The notes under the pieces were generated by a model. It did no database searches and was not told the DNA's origin. It saw only the letters and a list, made by a program, of their open reading frames with translations. 64,000 bases of DNA, taken from NCBI RefSeq assembly GCF_007676755.1, contig NZ_VEBK01000006.1, forward strand, positions 1-64,000. The letters run 5' to 3'. Positions 28,812 through 37,627 of this stretch are shown in pieces. Each line of letters begins with the position of its first letter. Within the stretch, counting starts at the first letter, position 1. The translations under genes and the position numbers were made by a program. The DNA is from Bacillus sp. FJAT-22090. Lineage in GTDB: Bacteria > Bacillota > Bacilli > Bacillales_A > Planococcaceae.

Positions 28812-28957
28812 TTTTTTGTAGAGGTAAATCCAATAAATGGACTAAGGTAACCAATCGGTTATCGAAAGTTACTCATGAAAGCAACTAATTCATAACATAG
28901 CAAGTATATTGGGAGAAAACCGATTAAGATTTCCGAGCATAAAAGTTCCATCCGTTC

Positions 28958-29033
28958 AAAATGTTGCGAGTAAGTAGGGAAATGTTGCGCATTCGGTCTA
29001 TAAAGTTGCGAGTAACGTCTGATATGTTGCGCA
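28958..29033. repeat. Four-unit TTGCG array with exact 21-bp period
   Basis: TTGCG begins at 28964, 28985, 29006 and 29027, spaced exactly 21 bp. Each unit reads roughly A-A-A-T-G-TTGCG plus 11-12 variable bases; alternate units carry GAGTAA after the core. The array is AT-flanked and lies between genes. Confidence 0.8.
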
Positions 29034-29073
29034 AATTTAATGTACGATTTAATCCATGTAAATTAAGCGTAGA

Positions 29074-29122
29074 CTTCAAGTAAAGTGCATGGTTATGAAT
29101 CTCCGCAAGCCTTTACTTGAAG
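29074..29122. repeat. 12-bp perfect inverted repeat between the two arrays
   Basis: CTTCAAGTAAAG at 29074-29085 and CTTTACTTGAAG at 29111-29122, with a 25-base loop. It abuts the start of the TTGGTTGC array. Confidence 0.7.
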
Positions 29123-29260
29123 AATTGGTTGCGCTCGTTGTCAATTTGGTTGCTTTCAAGCTCAAACTGGTTGCGTTACCTATTAAGTTGGTTGCTTTCA
29201 AGTGCCAATTGGTCTCGCTAAGCCATTTCCTCACTTTTAATGGCTAATAAATACAGATAA
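29123..29260. repeat. Five-unit TTGGTTGC array (21-bp period) with 3' hairpin, copy 1
   Basis: Cores begin at 29125, 29146, 29167, 29188 and 29209, exactly 21 bp apart (the third is CTGGTTGC, the fifth TTGGTCTC). They are followed by a hairpin AGCCATT/AATGGCT (29221-29245) and the tail AATAAATACAGATAA. The same composite occurs at 37354-37490. Confidence 0.85.
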
Positions 29261-29274
29261 AAACGTCTATTTGG

Positions 29275-29410
29275 ACGGATTGGAGCTGAAGGGCGGCGAC
29301 TCCAGTGGGATCAAGTGAGTAAGATGAGACTTCACAACGAACGCCAAAGCGGGCGGTGAAGGCTCATCACTCACCCCACGGAAAGCGTCCGTCCTACAGC
29401 GGAAATCCTA
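29275..29410. repeat. GC-rich dispersed repeat (GACTCC...GGAAAGCGTCCGTC type)
   Basis: A GC-rich block starting TTGGAGCTGAAGGGCGGCGA, with ACTCACCCCACGGAAAGCGT and CGTCC near its end. From memory it belongs to a repeat class spread through Bacillaceae and Planococcaceae genomes. Its first 25 bases recur in degraded form at 37509-37535. Confidence 0.6.
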
Positions 29411-29496
29411 GCGGAAATTCCCTTACGACACATTATCCCTATAGTAGGGCGTTGCATATTAGGTGAAATGGGTCTTCTAAAAAAGCGGAGGAAAGC

Positions 29497-29547
29497 AAAA
29501 AAAACTAGCGAGCCTTTCCTCGACAAAATCGAGGAAAGGCTCGCTAG
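29497..29547 (-). terminator. Terminator of efp
   Basis: Very long perfect stem of 19 bp (CTAGCGAGCCTTTCCTCGA with its complement) and T8 on the minus strand, about 20 bases after the efp stop codon. Confidence 0.92.
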
Positions 29548-29567
29548 GAAGCATTTATGCTTTTATC

Positions 29568-30125
29568 TTATGCTCTTGAAACGTATGAACCTTCATCCGT
29601 ATTGATGATCAATTTATCTCCAACGTTGATAAATAGTGGAACAGTTACAACTAAGCCAGTTTCAAGTGTAGCTGTTTTAGATCCGCCACCAGAAGTGTCC
29701 CCTTTAATACCAGGTTCTGTTTCTGTCACTTCTAATTCAACTGATTTAGGTAATTCTACTCCAAGTGTTTCTCCTTGGTATTGAATGATATGAATTTCCA
29801 TATTTTCACGTAAATATTTTAATTCGTATTCAATTTGGTTTTCATTTAACTCTAATTGCTCATAAGAATCAGTATCCATGAATACGTGTTGGTCACCACT
29901 TGCATACAAGTATTGCATTTTTTTATTGTCAATTTGTGCTTTTTCTACTTTTTCTCCAGCACGAAATGTTTTTTCATTTACAGAGCCGTTACGTAGATTT
30001 CTTAGTTTTGAACGTACAAACGCAGCACCTTTTCCTGGTTTTACATGTTGGAAATCTAGTACGCGGTAAAGTACCCCATCTACTACAATCGTTAAGCCTG
30101 TTTTAAAATCATTTACTGAAATCAT
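29568..30125 (-). CDS. efp: Elongation factor P
   Basis: Ribosome rescue factor for polyproline stretches. 185 residues with the KOW-like N-terminal domain, the modifiable lysine K32 in the loop [10 protein letters not shown], and OB domains ending in [16 protein letters not shown]. The AGGGAAA site lies close before the ATG. It is directly downstream of pepQ (18 bases), the conserved pair in Firmicutes. Confidence 0.97.
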   Translation of the reverse strand: MISVNDFKTGLTIVVDGVLYRVLDFQHVKPGKGAAFVRSKLRNLRNGSVNEKTFRAGEKVEKAQIDNKKMQYLYASGDQHVFMDTDSYEQLELNENQIEYELKYLRENMEIHIIQYQGETLGVELPKSVELEVTETEPGIKGDTSGGGSKTATLETGLVVTVPLFINVGDKLIINTDEGSYVSRA

Positions 30126-30143
30126 TTATTTCCCTCCAAAAAG

Positions 30144-31205
30144 TTAAGATAGTATCAATAGTTCTTTTGTTGAATGCGTCAGCTTTTCTAAACCATTTTC
30201 TGTTACAAGGGCATCATCTTCGATTCGAACACCGCCAATGTTTGGCAAGTAAATGCCCGGCTCGATAGTGATCACCATACCTGGCTCCAACACAATATCC
30301 GAACGATAGGATAACCCAGGGCCTTCATGTACTTCCAAACCAATTCCATGGCCTAATGAATGTCCAAATGCTTCTCCATATCCTTTAGAAGCAATATAAT
30401 CACGTGCAATTGCATCTGCTTCTTTACCAGTCATACCCGGTTTCACTTTTTCTAATGCAAGTAATTGAGAATCCAATACCACTTGGTAAATTTCTTTTAA
30501 TTGTTCACTTGGCTGTCCAACTGCGACTGTGCGAGTTGTATCAGAAATGTAGCCATTGTATACAGCTCCAAAATCCAATGTCACAAAGTCACCATCTTCA
30601 ATCACTTTATCCGAAGCAACTCCGTGTGGAAGTGCTGAACGAATCCCCGAAGCAACGATTGTATCAAAAGAAGAGGAAGTTGCACCGCGTTTACGCATGA
30701 AAAATTCCAACTCGTTGGACACTTCAAGCTCTGTCATTCCTGGTTTTATGTATGTAACAATATGTTCATAAGCTTCGTCCGCAATACGACAAGCTGCCTT
30801 TATTATACTAATCTCTTCGTCCGTCTTTATCAAGCGAATTTTTTCAACTAGTCCTGATAATGGTACTAATTCTGCTTTTACCGCTTGTTTATATAACTCA
30901 AAGCTACTGTAAGTCAGGTCATCTTTTTCGAATCCAAGTGATTGGATGCCCATTTGACTGACTTGAGCTGCCACTTCCTCGATTAATGTTTTTTCGTGCT
31001 TAACAATACGGAAATCTTTAATTTGACTTGCAGCCTGTTCTGTATAACGGAAATCGGTGATGAATACTGCATCGTTTTTGGAGACAATAGCAACACCTGC
31101 TGTTCCGGTAAAGCCAGTCATATAATGTCTATTATACCCATTTGTAATTAATAAAGCGTCAACCCCTTGCTCTTCTAAAGCAACACGTAATTTCTCAAGT
31201 TTCAT
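30144..31205 (-). CDS. yqhT: Xaa-Pro aminopeptidase family protein (M24B, YqhT)
   Basis: Pita-bread metallopeptidase that removes N-terminal residues preceding proline. The creatinase-like N-terminal domain spans 1-125; the catalytic domain holds metal ligands in DFGAVYNGYISDTTRT, GHSLGHGIGLEVHEGP, TIEPGIYLP and GGVRIEDDALV. The 353 residues equal the usual size. It is coupled to efp. PepQ prolidase is the main alternative name. Confidence 0.93.
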   Translation of the reverse strand: MKLEKLRVALEEQGVDALLITNGYNRHYMTGFTGTAGVAIVSKNDAVFITDFRYTEQAASQIKDFRIVKHEKTLIEEVAAQVSQMGIQSLGFEKDDLTYSSFELYKQAVKAELVPLSGLVEKIRLIKTDEEISIIKAACRIADEAYEHIVTYIKPGMTELEVSNELEFFMRKRGATSSSFDTIVASGIRSALPHGVASDKVIEDGDFVTLDFGAVYNGYISDTTRTVAVGQPSEQLKEIYQVVLDSQLLALEKVKPGMTGKEADAIARDYIASKGYGEAFGHSLGHGIGLEVHEGPGLSYRSDIVLEPGMVITIEPGIYLPNIGGVRIEDDALVTENGLEKLTHSTKELLILS

Positions 31206-31278
31206 CCTTGCCCCTCATTTCATTTTCAAAATAATTACTATCTATTATTTTATCATACGAAATGATGCTGGTAAATTT

Positions 31279-31701
31279 TCATTTACTTAATGGCTTATCC
31301 TGCGCATTAAAAATAGAAGATTCCATTAAAAAACGAGTAGAAATGATAATAATACATATAAACGGGATAGACATTTTCTTAATCGTTTTTTCCATTGTAT
31401 CTGCATCTAGAATGATCCATTCAAGAGCAAAAGCAATCAATAATCCCACAGCAATGCTTGTTATAGAGACTGGAATTTTCATAAATAACATACTGATATA
31501 ATATAAAACAGTGCAAATAGCCCATACAATGATGAATAATATTCCCCATTTAACAAAAACATTGCTTTTGTTAAAAATGTGGAATGTATTGGAAAATCCA
31601 ATGGGATTCCACTTGATAAAATGAAAGAAATCTAACACTTTCAACATGATTATTAAGAATAGTGTTGCGGCAAAACTAGTGCTTATCGCGATACTTTTCA
31701 T
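31279..31701 (-). CDS. yqhR: YqhR-like membrane protein
   Basis: 140-residue protein with four hydrophobic segments (about 7-25, 50-72, 78-97 and 108-124) and the short conserved-looking FIKWNPIGFSNTF after the first. Size, topology and position upstream of yqhT fit B. subtilis YqhR, whose function is unknown. The AAGGAG site lies 7 bases before the ATG. aroQ (yqhS), usually between yqhR and yqhT, is absent. Confidence 0.65.
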   Translation of the reverse strand: MKSIAISTSFAATLFLIIMLKVLDFFHFIKWNPIGFSNTFHIFNKSNVFVKWGILFIIVWAICTVLYYISMLFMKIPVSITSIAVGLLIAFALEWIILDADTMEKTIKKMSIPFICIIIISTRFLMESSIFNAQDKPLSK

Positions 31702-31761
31702 ACGAATCTCCTTGTCGTTTTCCCATAGTTTGGGCTAAGTAAACGCATATTAAACAGTATA

Positions 31762-31806
31762 AAAAATAAAAACACAACCTGATGGCTTCCAATACCTCAG
31801 GTTGTG
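31762..31806 (-). terminator. Terminator of nrdJ
   Basis: Stem CACAACCTGA/TCAGGTTGTG with a 14-base loop and a TTTTTATTTTTT tail on the minus strand. Confidence 0.85.
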
Positions 31807-31821
31807 CTTCTATTTACTTAA

Positions 31822-34389
31822 TTATAGACCACATTTTAACTGCGCATTACAGTTTGTACATGTGTTACAGCCACCCATTTCTTCTACTGTTCCTTTTCTG
31901 CAAACAGGACAAGTGTTTCCGACTTCAGATCCAATAGTTACATTCGTAGAACGTAGATCTTGAATGGTATCAATCAAAACGATCGGACGTTTTTCTACTA
32001 CTTTTACTTCATGTGATGAATCATCCAAAATATTTTCTTCTGCTTTTAGCGTTAAGACTTGAGAATCACGACTTCCATCAACATATACGGTACCGCCCTT
32101 AGCACCACCATTGTATAATCGTTCGTAAACAGCTTCCACTTGCTCTACGGTATAACCACGGGGAGCGTTTACCGTTTTAGAAATGGAACTATCAATCCAG
32201 CGCTGGATAATACATTGTACATCTGCATGTGCTTCCGGCGGCAATTCCATAGCAGTCACAAACCAGTTTGGAAGATTGTCTTCTTCTGCAGCTTCGTTTC
32301 TAGTTAAATATTCTTGAACAATATCTGCTTTGACTTCGATAAATTTCCCTAGTCGTCCGCTTCTGTAATACGTAAACGAATAATAAGGTTCCAGACCAGT
32401 AGATACACCAACCATTGTTCCAGTAGAACCTGTAGGAGCAACTGTTAATAGATGCGAATTTCGAATACCGTTTTCTAAAATAGTATTTCTAATATCTTCA
32501 GGCATCGATTGCATAAATCCTGTTTCTGTAAATGCCTTACGTAAACGGTTCGTTTCTTCTTCTGTATCACCTGTTAAGAATGGGAAACTTCCACGTTCTT
32601 TTGCAAGTTCCGCTGATGTTTCATAAGCAGCGATTGCAATTGTTTTGAAAATCTCATCCACTAGTTTATTTCCTTCAACTGAACCGTATTCTTTTTCACA
32701 ATAAATGAGAAGGTCCGCTAATCCCATTACTCCTAGTCCCACACGTCTTTCTCCAAGGGCTTGTACTTTATTTTCTTCTAAGAAGTATGGTGTTGCGTCA
32801 ATTACATTATCTTGCATACGTACACCGACGCGAACAGTCTCTTTTAATGCTTCATAATTTACTGTTTTTGTTTCTTTGTTTGCAAATTCTGCTAAGTTAA
32901 CTGCAGCTAGATTACATACGGAATATGGGGCTAATGGCTGCTCACCACATGGATTTGTTGCAACCACTTTTTGTCCATAAGCCTTCGCATTTGTTTTTTC
33001 ATTTGCATTATCGATGAAGAAAACTCCTGGCTCTGCTGAGTAAGTTGCACAAATATTAATCAGATTCCATAGCTCTTTTGCTTTTACAGTGCGATAAGCT
33101 CGTACTTTATACCCCATCTGTTCCCACTCACGAACATCACCAATTTTGTGCCAATTCTCGTTGTAGAAATTCATTTCTTCTTCTGTATAAGATTCTGTAG
33201 CTGGGAAACGAAGTTCAAAGTCTCCATTTTCCTCCACTGCTCTCATGAAATCATCTGTAAGTGTGACGGAAATATTTGCACCAGTTAAAAACTCTGAGTT
33301 ATGAACCGTGTAAGTTCCACCGTCACGAAGCTTTGTTTCTGCATCTCGGATAATTTCTTCACTGAAACCACCTAGACCAGGAATAGCTTTATAGTTCACA
33401 ATCCCTTGGTACATTGCTTCTTCTTGTAATGTTAGCGGCTTAAATTTAAGCTTGTCCTTCGCTAATTGTTTAATCATTTCATCATTTGTATTCTCGATTA
33501 AGAAACGAAGAATACGAGGATTTTGCATTTTTGAAATGATAAATTCTGCTATATCAGGATGCCAGTCGGCTAGCATTATCATTTGTGCTCCACGTCTTGA
33601 TCCACCTTGTTCGACAAGATGAGTCAATTTAGCTATATCATCTAGCCAAGATACAGAACCAGAAGATTTTCCATTTACTCCGCGTGCGAGTGTGTTACGT
33701 GGACGTAAAGTTGAACCATTTGTGCCAACACCACCACCGCGGCTCATGATTTCCATCACTTGCTTACGATGATCGCTTATTCCTTCTCGGGAATCTGCGA
33801 CAAATGGCATTACGTAACAGTTAAAGTATGTTACGTCCGTCCCCGTACCTGCTCCATATAAAACTCGTCCAGCAGGAATGAATTTTAACGATACTAATTG
33901 CTGATAGAATTTTTCAAACCATTCCGCTCTTTTTTCTTCTGTTTTTTCCACAGAAGCAAGGCCCGTAGCGTTTCGTTTTGCAATTTGCTCATAATAGATT
34001 TCTAATGGTTTTTCAATTACGCTCAGCGGTCGGCTTACGATGCCTGCGTCTACCTGATCATTATCGTCTATTGCACTGCGGTAATCTTCCTCGATCAATA
34101 CATCTGCTGTTTTAGCTTCGTGATTAATCGAAACGATATGTCCCAATCCACGTGCTGGAAACTTCGGATCATCTTTTACCGTTAATACGACAAAATCTCC
34201 TGTTTTTAGCGTTTTTTTCTCTGTGTCTTTAAAAGAGTAACGGTCAATCATAACTAGTCGGGATACACCTTTATGTGTCAATGTCATGTTGTTTGTAATT
34301 GGGTGTACTTGTGGAAATTGTTCAATATCTTTGTTTAACTGTTCAATGTTAATGGTTGCATTTTTATTCTGAGATGCTAATACCATCAT
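31822..34389 (-). CDS. nrdJ: Vitamin B12-dependent (class II) ribonucleotide reductase
   Basis: Adenosylcobalamin-dependent reductase making deoxyribonucleotides with or without oxygen. 855 residues with RGGGVGTNGSTLRPR near the allosteric/substrate region, the active-site NPCGEQPLAPYSVCNLAAVNL, the phosphate loop APTGSTGTM, and a C-terminal cysteine tail (CPVCRKG...CNTCTNC). No intein is present. The AGGGAGG site precedes tandem ATGs. Two NrdR boxes lie upstream. No cobalamin riboswitch is seen in the 150-base leader. Confidence 0.95.
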   Translation of the reverse strand: MMVLASQNKNATINIEQLNKDIEQFPQVHPITNNMTLTHKGVSRLVMIDRYSFKDTEKKTLKTGDFVVLTVKDDPKFPARGLGHIVSINHEAKTADVLIEEDYRSAIDDNDQVDAGIVSRPLSVIEKPLEIYYEQIAKRNATGLASVEKTEEKRAEWFEKFYQQLVSLKFIPAGRVLYGAGTGTDVTYFNCYVMPFVADSREGISDHRKQVMEIMSRGGGVGTNGSTLRPRNTLARGVNGKSSGSVSWLDDIAKLTHLVEQGGSRRGAQMIMLADWHPDIAEFIISKMQNPRILRFLIENTNDEMIKQLAKDKLKFKPLTLQEEAMYQGIVNYKAIPGLGGFSEEIIRDAETKLRDGGTYTVHNSEFLTGANISVTLTDDFMRAVEENGDFELRFPATESYTEEEMNFYNENWHKIGDVREWEQMGYKVRAYRTVKAKELWNLINICATYSAEPGVFFIDNANEKTNAKAYGQKVVATNPCGEQPLAPYSVCNLAAVNLAEFANKETKTVNYEALKETVRVGVRMQDNVIDATPYFLEENKVQALGERRVGLGVMGLADLLIYCEKEYGSVEGNKLVDEIFKTIAIAAYETSAELAKERGSFPFLTGDTEEETNRLRKAFTETGFMQSMPEDIRNTILENGIRNSHLLTVAPTGSTGTMVGVSTGLEPYYSFTYYRSGRLGKFIEVKADIVQEYLTRNEAAEEDNLPNWFVTAMELPPEAHADVQCIIQRWIDSSISKTVNAPRGYTVEQVEAVYERLYNGGAKGGTVYVDGSRDSQVLTLKAEENILDDSSHEVKVVEKRPIVLIDTIQDLRSTNVTIGSEVGNTCPVCRKGTVEEMGGCNTCTNCNAQLKCGL

Positions 34390-34418
34390 ATTGCCTCCCT
34401 TTTATTCAAAAATAAAAC

Positions 34419-34467
34419 ACACCATATATAGTGTATCATTATTTATAAACGATACTATATGTTGTGT
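34419..34467 (-). promoter_or_regulatory. Pair of NrdR boxes upstream of nrdJ
   Basis: ACACTATATATGGTGT (34419-34434) and ACACAACATATAGTAT (34452-34467) on the minus strand, 33 bp apart start to start. Both match the NrdR consensus ACACWATATATWGTGT at most positions. NrdR would repress nrdJ when dNTP/ATP is high. Confidence 0.8.
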
Positions 34468-34545
34468 TATTTTGCAAATGAATGAATTTTATTCAAACGC
34501 AATCGTATCAGTAGTCAATAGACTAAATGACTAAAAAAAAATAAA

Positions 34546-35382
34546 TTATTTTCTAAAATTCCATTCTTCGCTCGCATATCGATTTGCTTCTAGCTCTTTT
34601 ACATATCTTTTTTGCTCTTCCGTCAAATTATATTCAACCAATTCTATTTGCAAAGCTTCTTCAAATCCTTTTTTAAACGCAATCTTGCATTCGTCGATCG
34701 TTACCGGTTTTTGACTGATTTTGTTAATAGAAACCGCTTTTTTCGACAAACTCCCTTTCACCTTTTCCCTTACTTCAACCGAAGGAAACTTAAAAGTTTG
34801 AATTAATTTATCTTCATCTAAGTCTAGTAAAATAGCCCCGTGTTGTAATATGACACCTTTTTGTCTCGTTTGTGCGCTTCCAGCTACTTTTCTGCCTTCT
34901 ACAACGAGCTCATACCAACTTGGAGTATCAAAACAAACAGCAGACTTCGGCTTTTTTAAGTCTTCTCTTTTTTCTTCTGTGTCAGGAACAGAGAAATAAG
35001 CGTCTAATCCAAGATTTTGAAATCCTATTAACAACCCTTCACTTATAACCCGGTATGCTTCTGTTACTGTGGCTGGCATATTCGGGTAACTTTCTGTAAC
35101 AATAACACTGTATGTAAGCTCATGTTCATGAAGCACGCCTCTACCCCCAGTAGGTCTACGGACAAAGCCAAGGCCCAGACGTTTAACAGCATCCATATCT
35201 ATTTCTTTTTCTACCGACTGAAAATAGCCGATCGACAATGTAGCAGGATTCCATTCATAGAACCGTACAATGGGAGGAATCAGTCCCTCACTATGCCAAT
35301 CTAACAACGCTTCATCAAGCGCCATATTATAAGATGGACTACAAGGTCCAGAATTTACGAAATACCATTTTGTCTTTTCCAA
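34546..35382 (-). CDS. lipM: Octanoyltransferase LipM
   Basis: Transfers octanoyl groups from acyl carrier protein to GcvH, the first step of lipoate synthesis needed by BkdB and the glycine cleavage system. TTG 35382 is the start: GGGGGGAG lies 7 bases upstream, and the length is then 278, equal to B. subtilis LipM, with the catalytic cysteine at C150 ([12 protein letters not shown]). [11 protein letters not shown] and [12 protein letters not shown] mark the BPL/LplA fold. It is divergent from yqhL. Confidence 0.94.
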   Translation of the reverse strand: MEKTKWYFVNSGPCSPSYNMALDEALLDWHSEGLIPPIVRFYEWNPATLSIGYFQSVEKEIDMDAVKRLGLGFVRRPTGGRGVLHEHELTYSVIVTESYPNMPATVTEAYRVISEGLLIGFQNLGLDAYFSVPDTEEKREDLKKPKSAVCFDTPSWYELVVEGRKVAGSAQTRQKGVILQHGAILLDLDEDKLIQTFKFPSVEVREKVKGSLSKKAVSINKISQKPVTIDECKIAFKKGFEEALQIELVEYNLTEEQKRYVKELEANRYASEEWNFRK

Positions 35383-35425
35383 TCGAATTCTCCCCCCTAC
35401 AACGTTACTCATTTTATCAAATAGA

Positions 35426-35455
35426 TTGAATTGTATCTAGTAATTCTTTTATAAT
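35426..35455 (+). promoter_or_regulatory. SigA-type promoter of yqhL
   Basis: TTGAAT (35426-35431) and TATAAT (35450-35455) with an 18-bp spacer, 30 bases before the yqhL start. Confidence 0.65.
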
Positions 35456-35485
35456 GAAGAAGGAAACATAGAAAGGGGAAAGACC

Positions 35486-35869
35486 GTGACTACTACTTTA
35501 TACATTTTAATCGCAGTAATCATCGTATTATTAGCGTATGCTGTTGTTCAAGCACTCCGACTAAAAAAAGCAGTTACAAATCTTACGCAAGAACAATTTG
35601 TTACAGGCTATCGCAAGGCACAATTGATTGATGTGAGAGAACCAAAAGAATTTGATGCTGGGCATATTCTAGGAGCAAGAAATATCCCATCGTCACAACT
35701 TCGACAACGCTATAAAGAAATCCGTCCAGATAAGCCTGTTTATCTATATTGTCAAAGCAGTGCGAGAAGCGCTCGAGCAGCAATGTTTTTAAAGAAAAAA
35801 GGATATTCTGAGTTAAACCAGTTACAAGGCGGCTTCAAGACTTGGACAGGTAAGATTAAATCAAAATAA
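35486..35869 (+). CDS. yqhL: Rhodanese-like protein YqhL
   Basis: Membrane-anchored single-domain rhodanese of 127 residues: one N-terminal transmembrane segment (5-23), then the rhodanese fold with IDVREPKEFDAGHI, the catalytic C89 in YCQSSARS, and LQGGFKTW. It may handle sulfane sulfur; the partner is unknown. The GTG start follows GAAAGGGGAAAG. It is always beside lipM in Bacillales. Confidence 0.9.
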   Translation: MTTTLYILIAVIIVLLAYAVVQALRLKKAVTNLTQEQFVTGYRKAQLIDVREPKEFDAGHILGARNIPSSQLRQRYKEIRPDKPVYLYCQSSARSARAAMFLKKKGYSELNQLQGGFKTWTGKIKSK

Positions 35870-35908
35870 CCATGTAGATCAGCAGGGATTAGGTTATCTA
35901 GACATACA

Positions 35909-35944
35909 TAAAGGTTCTTCTATTTTCAGGAGAACCTTTTTTCT
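35909..35944 (+). terminator. Terminator of yqhL
   Basis: Stem AAAGGTTCT/AGAACCTTT followed by TTTC on the plus strand. Confidence 0.8.
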
Positions 35945-35970
35945 ATCATCTTAATATTCGGAGGTATTTG

Positions 35971-37239
35971 ATGCAAAAACATGTTTTATTTTCTCACAAT
36001 GAAGATTTCAGACAAACACATCCTAATTACGAGGATTTTGCTATCGTATCCAAACGAATTACTCATGTGTTAAAAGAAAGAAAGTATGCAGATTGGCAAT
36101 CCATTGATATTGGTGACTCCATTATTCAATTAGATGGAAATCTATTAGAAATGATGGACAATAATCTCGTTAAATATGAAGTGTTAGCTACTATTTTCGA
36201 AACAAAAGCGCAAGACAAAATCACCAGCAAATCACAAGTGTCTTTGGAAAATAAACTAGAAATCGTAGAAACGTTCGAAAACAAATTAATCTTTTTCCCT
36301 GAATACGAAGTGGCATTGACACTTGCGTTTAACTTTTCAGGCGGAAACACATGGCCAGAATACCATTTCTTTTCAACATCTGCAGATACCGCTCTCGCGT
36401 TTTTACAAGAAATCAATGAAAAGATGCGCCAATTACTCATGCAATCTGTCACCTATTTGGTCGATACAGAACATGGCGTACAGCGAAGAAAGTATGGAGA
36501 GCAAGCTGCAGTAAATCGGGAAGATGTATTATTAGCTGAAAATATTAAACAGGATATTTTTAGATCAATCGATGAATTTTTTAAAGAAGATGGTCACTTT
36601 TTCAAAGACTATGGTCTTCCATACAAACGAGGAATATTATTATATGGATCTCCTGGTAATGGGAAAACGACTTTAGTAAAGTCTATTACAGGTTCCACAA
36701 AAGCCCCAGTCGTCTATTGGCAAATTACAGAATTCACAGGCAGTCATTCTGTTCAAGAAGTTTTTGGAATTGTAACTCGGTTAGCTCCAGCGATTTTAGT
36801 TATTGAAGATATCGACTCTATGCCTGAATACACTCGTTCCGTCTTTTTAAACACGCTTGACGGTACCCAATCTAGAGAAGGACTATTTATCATTGGGACA
36901 ACGAATTACCCGCAAAAAATCGATCCTGCGCTTATTAACCGTGCTGGTCGATTTGATCGAGCTTACGAAATTCCTTCTCCTCCCACAAAGGTACGGGAAG
37001 ATTATTTACGCAAACTTGATATCAAGCATATTTTCACAGACGAACAATTCGCAGACATGGCCAAGCGTTCGAAAGGACTATCCATGTCGCAACTGAACGA
37101 GCTTTATATGTCCGTTGCCTTAAACTGGCATTATGACGGAGAGCTCGCTTATGAAAAACGAATTGAAGAATTGATCAAGCAAAATAAGCGATCGTTAAAA
37201 AACGACTGGGAAAAAGACGAATCCTCGATTGGATTTTAA
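35971..37239 (+). CDS. Bcs1/YjoB-like AAA ATPase
   Basis: 422-residue protein with an N-terminal non-ATPase domain (1-215) and one AAA module: Walker A GSPGNGKTT, Walker B ILVIEDIDSM, sensor-1 IGTTNYP, and arginine finger region NRAGRFDR. Length and layout match B. subtilis YjoB, a soluble Bcs1-like chaperone-type ATPase under SigW there. No SigW promoter is evident here. The GGAGG site is 6 bases before ATG 35971. It is probably transcribed from its own promoter after the yqhL terminator. Substrate unknown. Confidence 0.75.
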   Translation: MQKHVLFSHNEDFRQTHPNYEDFAIVSKRITHVLKERKYADWQSIDIGDSIIQLDGNLLEMMDNNLVKYEVLATIFETKAQDKITSKSQVSLENKLEIVETFENKLIFFPEYEVALTLAFNFSGGNTWPEYHFFSTSADTALAFLQEINEKMRQLLMQSVTYLVDTEHGVQRRKYGEQAAVNREDVLLAENIKQDIFRSIDEFFKEDGHFFKDYGLPYKRGILLYGSPGNGKTTLVKSITGSTKAPVVYWQITEFTGSHSVQEVFGIVTRLAPAILVIEDIDSMPEYTRSVFLNTLDGTQSREGLFIIGTTNYPQKIDPALINRAGRFDRAYEIPSPPTKVREDYLRKLDIKHIFTDEQFADMAKRSKGLSMSQLNELYMSVALNWHYDGELAYEKRIEELIKQNKRSLKNDWEKDESSIGF

Positions 37240-37315
37240 CTCGGCTATTGTTCAATATAATTGTCGTTACAAAGGCATGCGTAATATTTCCCTTCATTGA
37301 ATTTTAATGCTTAAT

Positions 37316-37345
37316 AAGGGCTATCTCATCTAGAGATGGCTCTTT
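37316..37345 (+). terminator. Hairpin after the AAA ATPase gene, weak terminator
   Basis: AAGGGCTATCTC/GAGATGGCTCTT (two mismatches or wobbles), then TTTA. The T run is short. It sits just upstream of the 21-bp array copy 2. Confidence 0.4.
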
Positions 37346-37353
37346 ACTATGAG

Positions 37354-37490
37354 AATTGGTTGCGTCCGTTGCCAACTTGGTTGCTTTGGAGTGCAATTTG
37401 GTTGCGCTGCCATTCAACATGATTGCTTTCACGACACAATTGGTCGCCTTTAGCCATTTCCTAACTTTTAATGGCTAATAAATACAGATA
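37354..37490. repeat. Five-unit TTGGTTGC array (21-bp period) with 3' hairpin, copy 2
   Basis: Cores begin at 37356, 37377, 37398, 37419 (ATGATTGC) and 37440 (TTGGTCGC), exactly 21 bp apart. The hairpin AGCCATT/AATGGCT (37452-37476) and AATAAATACAGATAA follow, as in copy 1. A degraded piece of the GC-rich repeat (37509-37560) comes next. The whole 37240-37587 gap has no gene. Confidence 0.85.
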
Positions 37491-37587
37491 ACCGATTGTA
37501 TGTTTGAAAAATTGGAGTTGATGGGCAGTGAAAGTTCCTCGCGCCAGCACTCGGGCAGCGAAATATAAAATAATAAGTCTTTAGCTC

Positions 37588-37627
37588 ATAAAAAAAGTGC
37601 GATCCATTTGAGGACCGCACTTTTTTA
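37588..37627. terminator. Bidirectional terminator after gcvPB
   Basis: Stem GTGCGGTCC/GGATCGCAC with A-runs and T-runs on both sides, so it can stop transcription from either direction; it abuts the gcvPB stop. Confidence 0.88.

Noticed and set aside
28614-28850. 78-codon frame in the 205-bp repeat element
   Set aside because: No ribosome site; the sequence is a dispersed repeat with hairpins.
28958-29260. CRISPR array
   Set aside because: The repeated core is only 5-8 bp, the unit is 21 bp with no long identical repeats, and no cas genes are present.
31822-34389. Intein within nrdJ
   Set aside because: Length and motif spacing are normal for class II reductases without an insertion.
34390-34545. 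Cobalamin riboswitch upstream of nrdJ
   Set aside because: The leader is too short and lacks the B12 box; NrdR boxes explain its structure.
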